A DNA stretch of 64,000 bases from the NCBI GenBank assembly GCA_051010015.1, contig JBPCVZ010000183.1, positions 6,463-70,462 of the forward strand, written 5' to 3'. How positions within the stretch are numbered: the first letter of the stretch is position 1; every line of letters starts with the position of its first letter. The translations under genes and the position numbers were made by a program. This stretch comes from CAJQQK01 sp051010015. Its GTDB lineage: Bacteria; Pseudomonadota; Alphaproteobacteria; Rhizobiales; Hyphomicrobiaceae. Shown in pieces: positions 35,486 to 43,100 of the stretch. Below the pieces are notes generated by a model that worked only from the letters and a program-made list of their open reading frames with translations, did not search any database and was not told the origin of the DNA.

Positions 35486-36556
35486 ATGTGGTATCAAGGC
35501 CAGAAACGGATCTATTCAAGCGCCACGATCGCGTCGATCGCGGCTGTCATTGGCGGTGTATTCGCTCTCAGCCCGGCTGTTGCCGAAGACGCCAAGCCGG
35601 CTGGTGCTTCCAAATATAAGGTCGCTGAGTTCAAGGTGCCTCGGCCGGCGACGAGTGACTCGGCGAGTCCTCTTGTACCCGTGTCGTTGCCGCCGCCGTC
35701 CCCGCCCGTCGCGCAGGCCATCGACCCGGATCGAGTCCTGGTGATTCAGTCGGCGCTGGTGGCCAAAGGCTGCTACGATGGCATGCTTGATGCGCAGTGG
35801 AATGAGTCGACCCGCCGGGTCGTCGCCCGCGCGGTCAAAATTCTCAATCTTGCCGTTGATGCAAGCAATCCGAGTGACGAACTCGTCGAAGCGCTCCTCC
35901 GGCCGCAGGCTGGCGATTGCCCGTCTGTCACTGCGACAAGCGCCCCCCATGACGTGATGCCGCCGGTGCCAACCCCGCAACCGGCAACTGAATGGTCTTT
36001 GACAGATGTGATCGCCGCATCGCGGGCAACCGAGATCGGCGCCGGTTCATCGCTGATTAACCAGGATCCGTCGTTCGTGACCGCCTTGCAGGCTGCTCTT
36101 GTTGCCCGCAATTGCTTTACCGGGGCGATTGACGGGCGCTGGTCCAAGCGGACCTGGGCCGCTCTGACGGCGTTCGCCAAAACGACCGGCGTGTCCGTCA
36201 GCGATACCTCAATCGACTCCGGATTGATTGAAACGGTTCTGAGTTATCCAAGTTCGGCCTGTAAGCCAGTGCCGGATGCGCGGACCGTCAAAAAGAAAAA
36301 GTCGAGCAAGCGACGCACGGCGGTGGCCAGCACGCGCAAGGCCACGTCGAAAAAGCGACGCAGCGTGACGCGCAACCGTTCGAGGTCGGAACGCCGCAAG
36401 GCTCGGCGCCGCAGGGCGACGTCGCGGTCGAGGCGAAAGACGGCCCGGCTGAATCGGCGTCGGTCTTCGGGCAGTGGCCTGACGGTTCGCATCGGGCGCT
36501 CCCGCGGGCCAGCGGTCTTCGTTCGACCGGTTGGCGGCGTCGGTATCAGCTTCTGA
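35486..36556 (+). CDS. Exported protein with two PG-binding-like repeats and a basic tail
   Basis: About 356 residues (an in-frame ATG at 35471 adds five). Signal-type segment SIAAVIGGVFALSPAVA. Two related repeats follow a proline-rich linker: VLVIQSALVAKGCYDGMLDAQWNESTRR...VEALL and VTALQAALVARNCFTGAIDGRWSKRTWAALTAF, both with the Q-x-A-L-x-A-x-x-C-[YF]-x-G pattern of peptidoglycan-binding-1-like domains. Each carries a Cys and a second one later (GDCPS, SACKP). The last 90 residues are over half Lys/Arg/Ser, like a histone-H1 tail. A wall-binding, polyanion-binding protein is plausible; function unknown. Confidence 0.7.
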   Translation: MWYQGQKRIYSSATIASIAAVIGGVFALSPAVAEDAKPAGASKYKVAEFKVPRPATSDSASPLVPVSLPPPSPPVAQAIDPDRVLVIQSALVAKGCYDGMLDAQWNESTRRVVARAVKILNLAVDASNPSDELVEALLRPQAGDCPSVTATSAPHDVMPPVPTPQPATEWSLTDVIAASRATEIGAGSSLINQDPSFVTALQAALVARNCFTGAIDGRWSKRTWAALTAFAKTTGVSVSDTSIDSGLIETVLSYPSSACKPVPDARTVKKKKSSKRRTAVASTRKATSKKRRSVTRNRSRSERRKARRRRATSRSRRKTARLNRRRSSGSGLTVRIGRSRGPAVFVRPVGGVGISF

Positions 36557-36582
36557 TCTGCTGAGCTTCCAGGACATCTAGC

Positions 36583-36615
36583 AAAAAAGATCAACCACGC
36601 GGTTGATCTTTTTTT
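36583..36615. terminator. Bidirectional rho-independent terminator
   Basis: Six A, then GATCAACC (36589-36596), a 4-nt loop ACGC, GGTTGATC (36601-36608) and seven T. The arrangement is symmetrical, so it can stop both the plus-strand PG-binding-like gene and the minus-strand ABC/cNMP unit that converge here. Confidence 0.93.
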
Positions 36616-36676
36616 GTTCGACTAAAGACAATCCGACAGCTTCACATCTCTTGTCCCGTCGCGACGTTCCCGATCA

Positions 36677-37138
36677 TCAGCCACTGTCTCCGGCCCGGGC
36701 CGCGCTCATTTCTGCTGTTGTCTTGGCTAGGCGCTCCGCCAGGATTCGCATCATCTGGACGGCTATCGACGGCGCGTTTTCGACGAGTTCAAAAAACTGT
36801 TCCTTGTCGATTCGCAACGTTTCGACTGGTGTGATCGCACGTACGGTTGCCGTTCGCGGTACCCCACAAAGGATTGATATTTCGCCGATAAACTCGTTCC
36901 CTGTCAGCGTGGCCACGCGTGTCTCGATGTCGCCGCTGCTGACCAGCACTTCGGCTTCGCCAGAGAGCATCACGTAGGCGGCGTCGCCGTGCTCGCCCTG
37001 GCGCATGAGGGCTTGACCGGCACTGAACTCAATCCGTTCGGAGGCGAATGCGAGAAGCTTGAGCTTCATCGGCTCAACGCCAGAGAACAGCGGTACACGG
37101 CGCAGCGCTTCAACCTCGTTCTCAAGCAGTTTTGCCAT
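36677..37138 (-). CDS. Stand-alone cyclic-nucleotide-binding-domain protein
   Basis: 153 residues: one CRP-type cNMP-binding fold and no helix-turn-helix. Seen are VPLFSGVEPMKLKLLAF, GQALMRQGEHGDAAYVMLSGEAEV, and FIGEISILCGVPRTATVRA, the phosphate-binding cassette (G-E-[IL]-x-L-x-x-x-P-R-T-A-T-V) with its Arg. The C-terminal helix ends in a short polar tail. It should sense cAMP or cGMP, or be a structural relative. It lies 42 bp after the degenerate ABC gene on the same strand, so it is probably its regulatory partner. Confidence 0.88.
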   Translation of the reverse strand: MAKLLENEVEALRRVPLFSGVEPMKLKLLAFASERIEFSAGQALMRQGEHGDAAYVMLSGEAEVLVSSGDIETRVATLTGNEFIGEISILCGVPRTATVRAITPVETLRIDKEQFFELVENAPSIAVQMMRILAERLAKTTAEMSAARAGDSG

Positions 37139-37180
37139 GGTCGTCTCTCCCGTAGCAATCGTGTGACGCGCCAGCCCGGT

Positions 37181-39877
37181 TCATTCCGCGGCAACGTTTC
37201 GGTTCGGTGCACCCGCCGACTGAATTCGCCCGTTCTCGAATTCGATCGTACGATCAAAGTAGGCCGCTCGCGCGTTGCTGCTCAGAACCCAGAACGTCGC
37301 GAATTTCTGGCCGCGCCATCCCTCTTTCGCGAAGTCCAGAATACGTTTGAGTATACGTTCGAAACTGGTCGGATCAAGATTGGACAGTCCGTCGTTGACG
37401 ATCAGGAGATCGGGCCGCTTCAGCATTGCGCGGGCCACTGCGAGCTTTTGGCGTTGTGCCGTATTGAGGCGTCGTCCACCGGATCCGACACCGTAGCCAA
37501 GTCCCAGACTAATGATCAGGTGTCCCATATCCAGTTCATCGAGCTGATGCGTCAGCTCCTTGCGGACACGCTCCGGGCCATCGGCAATACCGTACATGGG
37601 GCGTCCGAACAGAAGGTTTTCCTCGACGCTCATCGCAGTGTTGAAGCTCGCCTCATCAAAGAAGTCGATAACTGTGTCGGCCTCGCTGCCGAGCCGCGTG
37701 CGAAGTTTGGCGCGAGCGATCAAAATGCGATCGCTGAGTTCCGGCGTCAGCAAACCGAGCCGATGCTGGGGCTCGATATAATCGAACGCCAGGCGTATGA
37801 ATGACGCCGCCAGATCCGTGTTCAATTCCTCAGGCACGCCCGCATCAAGCTTGGAGAGCAGCGCGCTCAACTGAGGCAATTCGGAAATATCGACAAAAGA
37901 CAAGCGGGCGATGAACGGGTGATCGGGTGCCAAATCGGAAAACAGCTCGACAATCGTTTCAGCGATCTCGCGTCCGATCGAAAAGATCTCGCGGTCCACG
38001 CCCGTGTCCGCCATCACCGCGCGCAAGGTCTCGTTGGTTGCCAGTTGGTCGGGTGCATAAGCCGCGTCAATCGCCGAACCAAACAGCAGGTTTTCGGAGA
38101 TGCTGAGCTGGCGGTTGTATGCTGCGACATCAAGCGGCTCGATCAAGCGCTGAAGTTCTTCCTCGCTTTGAAGCTTGCCACGCAGGGCGGCACGACAGCG
38201 CAACAGGTTGTCGATGACCTCTTGCTCGGTGTCCGTCCCGAGTTTCGAGCGCAATCCAAGCTGATAGACATCGTCGAGCAACTCGACAGCCGCCAAGACG
38301 TCATAAATGCAGCTCTCGAACTCGGCCTCGTCGCGCACGCCGGCGGCGCCATAGTCGATCCAATCCATATCACGGCGCAGGACGGTATTGCCGGATGCCT
38401 CCGCCTCCTTCTCGAGACGCGCAATATCCCCCGACTCGTCAGCCCTGGCCCTTGGACGGAAACAAAGGCTGTACGTAAGGTTTTCGCGCAGGGTGGCGTC
38501 GTGAAAAAATGGCTGGCTGCTGACATAACCGATGCGCCGCGCGCTCGCAGACTCCGGGAGTTCGAACAACTCCGCATCGTTTATCTTGATCGTCCCACTC
38601 GTCGGTTCCACGAGCCGTGCCAATGCTTCGGCCGCGGTCTCACCGCCTGAATTGGTCGGGCCAACTACGGCAAGGCGCTCGGCCGGCGCAATGGTGAAAG
38701 AAACGTCGTTCAAAAGCTGCGCACCGCTCTCATCTTCGACGGACAGATGCTCGGCCTTGACTGCACTGGTGATACGCTTGATATCGCCGTCGCTGGCTGA
38801 CTGACGTTCCAGCGGCACGATCCCATCGACTGAGAAATTCTCGAAGACCTGACCGTATTTCAATTCGGCATTGAGCCGGTTCTGATCCCAATCGATCAAT
38901 TCCTTGATCGGCCCAGGCAGATCCTTGTAGGCGGCGATCACCGCCACCAGCTGGCCGATATCCAGTTCGCCCTTAATGGCGAATATGCCGCCTACGAGGT
39001 AGAACAGAAACGGCGTTACAAGCGCTAGGAAATTGTTCAGAAATTTGATCGCGAATTTCCGGAAGTAGAAATTGTAGCGAATGAAATAGATTTGACCAAG
39101 GCGATCTGCCGCGTCGGCGCGCTCATAGTTGGTCGCATCATTGGTGCGCACGTCCGACATGCCATCGACAACTTCGCCGACGCGGCCGGCGAACTGCCGC
39201 GCAGCGATCTGGCGTTGACGGCCAAGTTCAAGCAGCGGACGTCGCAGGCGTGGAATGACGATGGCCTGCAAGAACACGATACCCAGCGCAATCAGCCCAA
39301 GCATGACGTTTTGGGTTATGATGAAGACCATCACCGTCAAGGCTTGTCCGGCAAGAAACACGGGCTGAACAAAGGCATCGCCAATGAAGCCGCCAAGCGG
39401 CTCGACCTCGTCCTTGACCATCGAGGCGACTTCAGCCGACTTGATGCGCTTGAAACGGCCAATGGGAAACCGAACGAGGCGATCAACCAACTGATAGCGC
39501 AGCCGACGCAGCATGCGCTCACCAAGGCGACCCTTGTACAGGTTCATATAGAACTTGAAGGCACCATTGATGCACACGAGCAGCAGGAATAGAAGGCTGA
39601 GCGTAACCAGCGCGTTCATTTGATCGAGAACGACACCATCAAACAGCGTTAATTTGCCGCCACCCAGTATCCACGGAAGCGACAGTTCCAGATTGAAGAA
39701 CGTGGCCGTACCGGTGGCGTTTCCGAAGCCCTCGCCCTGAATGGGGCCGTTAATGATGTGCTTGGGTAGATCGAGTGACAGAAAATAGATTGGAAACGAG
39801 GCCAGCACGACCATCAGGATCCAACTCTGTTCCCATTTGCTATAGCGCCAGACGTAGCTGAAGAAGCTGCGATCCAC
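37181..39877 (-). CDS. ABC exporter-like protein with degenerate ATPase domain and large insertion
   Basis: About 898 residues from GTG 39877, which has GGGAGAG just upstream (a GTG at 39901 lacks a ribosome site). The N-terminal 350 residues form a type IV exporter membrane domain (SWILMVVLASFPIYFLSL, LVTLSLLFLLLVCIN, LGLIALGIVFLQAIVI). The ATPase domain is altered at each key site: Walker A reads GPTNSGGET (no Lys), the Q-loop YVSSQPFF is kept, the signature is LNTAQRQK, Walker B is LLIVNDGLSNLD (no Glu), and the H-loop is WVLSSNA (no His). About 290 residues containing a second ENLLFG-type element are inserted between Q-loop and signature. Hydrolysis looks unlikely. Confidence 0.82.
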   Translation of the reverse strand: MDRSFFSYVWRYSKWEQSWILMVVLASFPIYFLSLDLPKHIINGPIQGEGFGNATGTATFFNLELSLPWILGGGKLTLFDGVVLDQMNALVTLSLLFLLLVCINGAFKFYMNLYKGRLGERMLRRLRYQLVDRLVRFPIGRFKRIKSAEVASMVKDEVEPLGGFIGDAFVQPVFLAGQALTVMVFIITQNVMLGLIALGIVFLQAIVIPRLRRPLLELGRQRQIAARQFAGRVGEVVDGMSDVRTNDATNYERADAADRLGQIYFIRYNFYFRKFAIKFLNNFLALVTPFLFYLVGGIFAIKGELDIGQLVAVIAAYKDLPGPIKELIDWDQNRLNAELKYGQVFENFSVDGIVPLERQSASDGDIKRITSAVKAEHLSVEDESGAQLLNDVSFTIAPAERLAVVGPTNSGGETAAEALARLVEPTSGTIKINDAELFELPESASARRIGYVSSQPFFHDATLRENLTYSLCFRPRARADESGDIARLEKEAEASGNTVLRRDMDWIDYGAAGVRDEAEFESCIYDVLAAVELLDDVYQLGLRSKLGTDTEQEVIDNLLRCRAALRGKLQSEEELQRLIEPLDVAAYNRQLSISENLLFGSAIDAAYAPDQLATNETLRAVMADTGVDREIFSIGREIAETIVELFSDLAPDHPFIARLSFVDISELPQLSALLSKLDAGVPEELNTDLAASFIRLAFDYIEPQHRLGLLTPELSDRILIARAKLRTRLGSEADTVIDFFDEASFNTAMSVEENLLFGRPMYGIADGPERVRKELTHQLDELDMGHLIISLGLGYGVGSGGRRLNTAQRQKLAVARAMLKRPDLLIVNDGLSNLDPTSFERILKRILDFAKEGWRGQKFATFWVLSSNARAAYFDRTIEFENGRIQSAGAPNRNVAAE

Positions 39878-39901
39878 AAAATCTCTCCCACGACGTCGCA
39901 C

Positions 39902-40244
39902 GCCAAGTTATCAGCACGGTGGCGGCCTCGTTCTGGCTTGCCAGAACGAAACAGAAATTCACTTAAATCGCAACGGCCCTACCCGAAACTTGCTAAGCCT
40001 AAACGATCTGTCAAAGTAGCATTGTGTATTGTAGCCGGTGGCAGCACAAGTGCCGCCTGGGTGCGCTGCATTTCACGATTGACGACCTCAGTAAATGAAC
40101 TGGGTTAATTTGAGACCCGGACGCCGTGGCGATGGTGCAACGCAGTGGACGTGTCACCAAGAAAGGCAACCGCGTTCACCGAATTGAACTGTCGCCTTCG
40201 ACTGAATTACGTGAGATAGTTTAGAAGAACAGTGGACTTCGTGA
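39902..40244. other. Divergent intergenic region, ABC-like gene / DUF3307 gene
   Basis: 343 bp without a supportable gene. It contains the strong palindrome described separately at 39928-39949 and an AT-rich part at 39950-40040 suitable for the minus-strand promoter. Short open frames on the minus strand here lack ribosome sites and motifs. Confidence 0.4.
39928..39949. promoter_or_regulatory. Perfect 22-bp palindrome upstream of the ABC-like gene
   Basis: TCGTTCTGGC-TT-GCCAGAACGA is an inverted repeat of 10-bp arms about 50 bp upstream of the GTG at 39877. A 2-nt centre makes an RNA hairpin loop tight, so a DNA operator for a dimeric regulator is the better reading. Confidence 0.45.
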
Positions 40245-40619
40245 ATGATTTCAGTCGACCCGATTTGGCAGCTTGTCGTGCTCTTGATTACGCACTGGGT
40301 AGGCGACTTCGTTTTCCAAACGACCTGGATGGCGATCGGCAAGAGTCACCGGCTCGACGCCCTCGCCGCGCATGTGCTGACATACTCGGTCATCCTGTCC
40401 GGCGCCGCCGTCCTGATCTTCGGCACCACCGGCATTGCCGCCGCATTCGTTGGCTGCAACGCCGCCCTGCACTTCGTCACCGATTTTTTGACCAGTAAGG
40501 CGTCGGCGGCATTGCACGCCCGCCAGAACATGCGCGGGTTCTACATCGTACTCGGCTTTGACCAACTCCTACATCACATCGCGCTGGCGGCGACCCTGGC
40601 CTGGTTCATAGCCGTTTGA
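40245..40619 (+). CDS. DUF3307 membrane protein
   Basis: 124 residues with four hydrophobic segments. The DUF3307 motif set is present: LLITHWVGDFVFQTTWMAIGKSHRL, ALAAHVLTYSV, AALHFVTDFLTSKASAAL and GFDQLLHHIALA. The His/Asp-rich membrane motifs (H-x3-D-F-x-x-Q, H-F-x-T-D-F, F-D-Q-x-x-H) suggest metal or proton handling, but the family has no proven role. It is convergent with the D-2-hydroxyacid dehydrogenase (17-bp gap). Confidence 0.85.
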   Translation: MISVDPIWQLVVLLITHWVGDFVFQTTWMAIGKSHRLDALAAHVLTYSVILSGAAVLIFGTTGIAAAFVGCNAALHFVTDFLTSKASAALHARQNMRGFYIVLGFDQLLHHIALAATLAWFIAV

Positions 40620-40636
40620 GCTGCCCGCACGCCTTG

Positions 40637-41608
40637 TCATCTGACGCAGTTCAGCGGCTCGGCGCCGTTTGCCGTGCGTTCGATGTTCTCCGCGATCAGC
40701 TTCGCGCGTGCCGCGAGCATGCCCTCGGTCCAGCCCGAGGCATGCGGCGTCATGATGACGTTGTCGAGTTCATGGAACGGACTCGTTGCCGGGAGTGTTG
40801 GCTCACTTGACGTCGGATATCGGTACCAGACGTCGAGCACCGTTCCGGCGATGTCGCCATCGACGAGCGCCTGATAAAGGGCCGCCTCGTTTATGATCTC
40901 GGCCCGCGCGACGTTGATCAGCACGGACGTTGCCTTCATCAACTTGAGCTGCGGCCCTGCGATCAGGTTTCGCGTGGCATCCGATAGTGGCAGCGTCACG
41001 ACAAGCACATCGGCCTGCTCAAGCACATCCCCAAGTCGGTCCGGCCCGCCGATGAAGGACAGACCGTCGGGTGTCTTGGCCGGCACGTTCTGGCGGATCG
41101 CGCACACCTGCATGTCGAACGCGAGCGCACGGCGTGCAATCGCTTCCCCGATGTGTCCATAACCAAGGATTCCCAGCGTCTTACCTGACAGCTCCGGCCA
41201 CAGTGGCGGCGGCGCGCAATCGATTGCGAACTGGCTCTCCCACACGCCCCTGCGCAAACTGGCGTCGATGCGTGCAAACGAGCGCGTCAGCGCGATCATG
41301 GCGCCCATCACGTATTCAGCGATCCCAGCTTCATGCCCATAAACGTTTGCTAGATGGGCGGCGGCCGGCAGCGCCTTCTGATCCACTCGGTCAAGGCCCG
41401 CGCCTGGCACCTGCAACAGTCGTAGCTGTGAAGCCGTCGCCGCCATGGCCGTGTCGAACCCCATCGACACCAGCACATCAACGTCGTCAAGCTGCGCCAC
41501 GACCGCCGCCTCATCCGGCTCCGTGATGATGTCGCACGTCGACCTGAGATGCGCCCGAACGGGCTCTGCAAGCTGAACGGCAAATGGTCCGGCAAAGGCG
41601 ATCTTCAT
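40637..41608 (-). CDS. D-2-hydroxyacid dehydrogenase (NAD(P)-dependent)
   Basis: 323 residues from ATG 41608, preceded by GGAG at 6 nt; the frame is open to 41770 inside the upstream peptidase gene but without a start site. Features are NVYGHEAGIAEYVMG, LGILGYGHIGEAIARRALAFDMQV (nucleotide-binding), VTLPLSDATRNLI, LINVARAEIINEAAL (catalytic Arg in VARAE), DVWYRYP (Glu position) and MTPHASGWTE (catalytic His). It reduces a 2-oxo acid or oxidises a D-2-hydroxyacid. Last gene of the amidase-DUF3604-M20 run. Confidence 0.9.
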   Translation of the reverse strand: MKIAFAGPFAVQLAEPVRAHLRSTCDIITEPDEAAVVAQLDDVDVLVSMGFDTAMAATASQLRLLQVPGAGLDRVDQKALPAAAHLANVYGHEAGIAEYVMGAMIALTRSFARIDASLRRGVWESQFAIDCAPPPLWPELSGKTLGILGYGHIGEAIARRALAFDMQVCAIRQNVPAKTPDGLSFIGGPDRLGDVLEQADVLVVTLPLSDATRNLIAGPQLKLMKATSVLINVARAEIINEAALYQALVDGDIAGTVLDVWYRYPTSSEPTLPATSPFHELDNVIMTPHASGWTEGMLAARAKLIAENIERTANGAEPLNCVR

Positions 41609-41651
41609 GCGGCGCTCCATTCCTTGCGGCTTGGCCATGCAGGCGGCATTG

Positions 41652-43061
41652 CTACTGCGGGACATTCCCAGTGCCAAGGTCCCAATAGACACCCGCCATC
41701 GTGCCCAGCGCACTGCGGCACAGAGGGACCAGCACGTGCTCGTCCGGCGCATGCTGTGAGCATCCCGCATAGGAATGCGGGATCCAAAGGGCGGGCATGC
41801 CGAGCAGGTCCGTGAACAAGTCGTTGCAGATCGAGCCGCCCATGCTCGGGATCACCGCCGGCGGCGAGTTCGAGGTGCGCTGCATGGCGTCGCGGGCCCA
41901 CAACGCCCAGGGATGGTCCGGTGGCGTTGCTGCCGCCGGGAACCCGCCGAACCGTTCCGGGTTCTGCTCGATGGCGACCATACCAAAACCAAGCCGGTCA
42001 AGATGGCGGCGCAGCGCCGGGAGCACGTTCGCAGCGTCCGTGCCGGCCACATAGCGTAGCTGACAAACGGCGTGCGCCCGCGGCGCGATCGCATTGACCG
42101 GTGCCTGCGGATTGCCGCTGACCATCGCCAGGACGGCGAAGCTGTTCCAGCTATATACTTTCTCAGCCGGCGTCATGCCCGGCTCGCCCCAATCAAGATC
42201 GATCGCCGGCGCGGCCGGTCCGGCTTCTATAGCGAGACCATCGAGCACTTCCTTGACCGCAGCACTGCGCGGCGGCGGCAGCCACTCCTTGATCTGAATG
42301 GCGCCCGTCGCGTTCGTAATGGTTGCCAGGGCATGCGCCAGGATAATCGCCGGGTCGGAAATCAACCCACCCCAGTTGCCGGAGTGATGGGCGCCATCGC
42401 GCAAGTCGCAAACAAGTTGAAACGTCACCCCGCCACGCGACCCGAGCGTCAATGTCGGCCGGTCCGGCGACGCGCGCGGACCATCCGAGCCGATCAAGAC
42501 ATCGGCCGCAAAGGCCTCGCGATTTTCAGCTATGATCTCGCGCAGGCCACTGGAACCGTTTTCCTCGCCCATCTCGATAATGAACTTGGCATTGAACCCG
42601 AGCGCCCCACGCTCCTCAATCACCGCCTGCAGCGCCGCCATGTTGATCGTATGCTGTGCCTTATTGTCCGCCGTACCGCGCCCATAGATGCGCTCGCCGT
42701 CACGCATCGTCACCCAAGGCCCCTCGCCTTCGGTCCATTGCTCGTCCTGCCCGAGGATGACGTCGCCATGACCGTAACCCAGTACGGTGGGCAAGCCATC
42801 TCCCTCATGCCGGCTCGCCAGCAGCACCGGCCCGGCATCGGGGAAGGGGTTCGGATAGACGGTGCAACTGAACCCCATCGCCTCGAACGCCGGTCGCATT
42901 GCCTCCTCCAGGTAGCGCTGCAACTCGGCAATCGCCGCCGCGCCTTTCTGGCTTTCCGTTCGGATCGCGACGCGCTGCGCCAAGTCGTGCTCGAACCGGC
43001 CGCTATCGCAGTAGTCCTGGGCACGGGCAATCGCAGCTTCCCGGCTCGCGCTTGCATTCAT
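41652..43061 (-). CDS. M20-family metallopeptidase (ArgE/DapE/carboxypeptidase type)
   Basis: 469 residues. Metal-site motifs: VLGYGHGDVILGQ (first His and Asp), IYGRGTADNKAQH (bridging Asp), IIEMGEENGSSGL (catalytic Glu-Glu) and SMGGSICNDLF with the C-terminal His in IPHSYAGCSQHAPDEH. A dimerisation lid lies between about residues 205 and 330. It should hydrolyse an amide of an amino-acid-like substrate (N-acyl or dipeptide). AAGGA lies 8 nt before the ATG. It sits between DUF3604 and the dehydrogenase with gaps of about 40 bp. Confidence 0.92.
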   Translation of the reverse strand: MNASASREAAIARAQDYCDSGRFEHDLAQRVAIRTESQKGAAAIAELQRYLEEAMRPAFEAMGFSCTVYPNPFPDAGPVLLASRHEGDGLPTVLGYGHGDVILGQDEQWTEGEGPWVTMRDGERIYGRGTADNKAQHTINMAALQAVIEERGALGFNAKFIIEMGEENGSSGLREIIAENREAFAADVLIGSDGPRASPDRPTLTLGSRGGVTFQLVCDLRDGAHHSGNWGGLISDPAIILAHALATITNATGAIQIKEWLPPPRSAAVKEVLDGLAIEAGPAAPAIDLDWGEPGMTPAEKVYSWNSFAVLAMVSGNPQAPVNAIAPRAHAVCQLRYVAGTDAANVLPALRRHLDRLGFGMVAIEQNPERFGGFPAAATPPDHPWALWARDAMQRTSNSPPAVIPSMGGSICNDLFTDLLGMPALWIPHSYAGCSQHAPDEHVLVPLCRSALGTMAGVYWDLGTGNVPQ

Positions 43062-43100
43062 GAAGAATGTCCTTCCTGTCGACCGGTTTTCGATTGCCGG

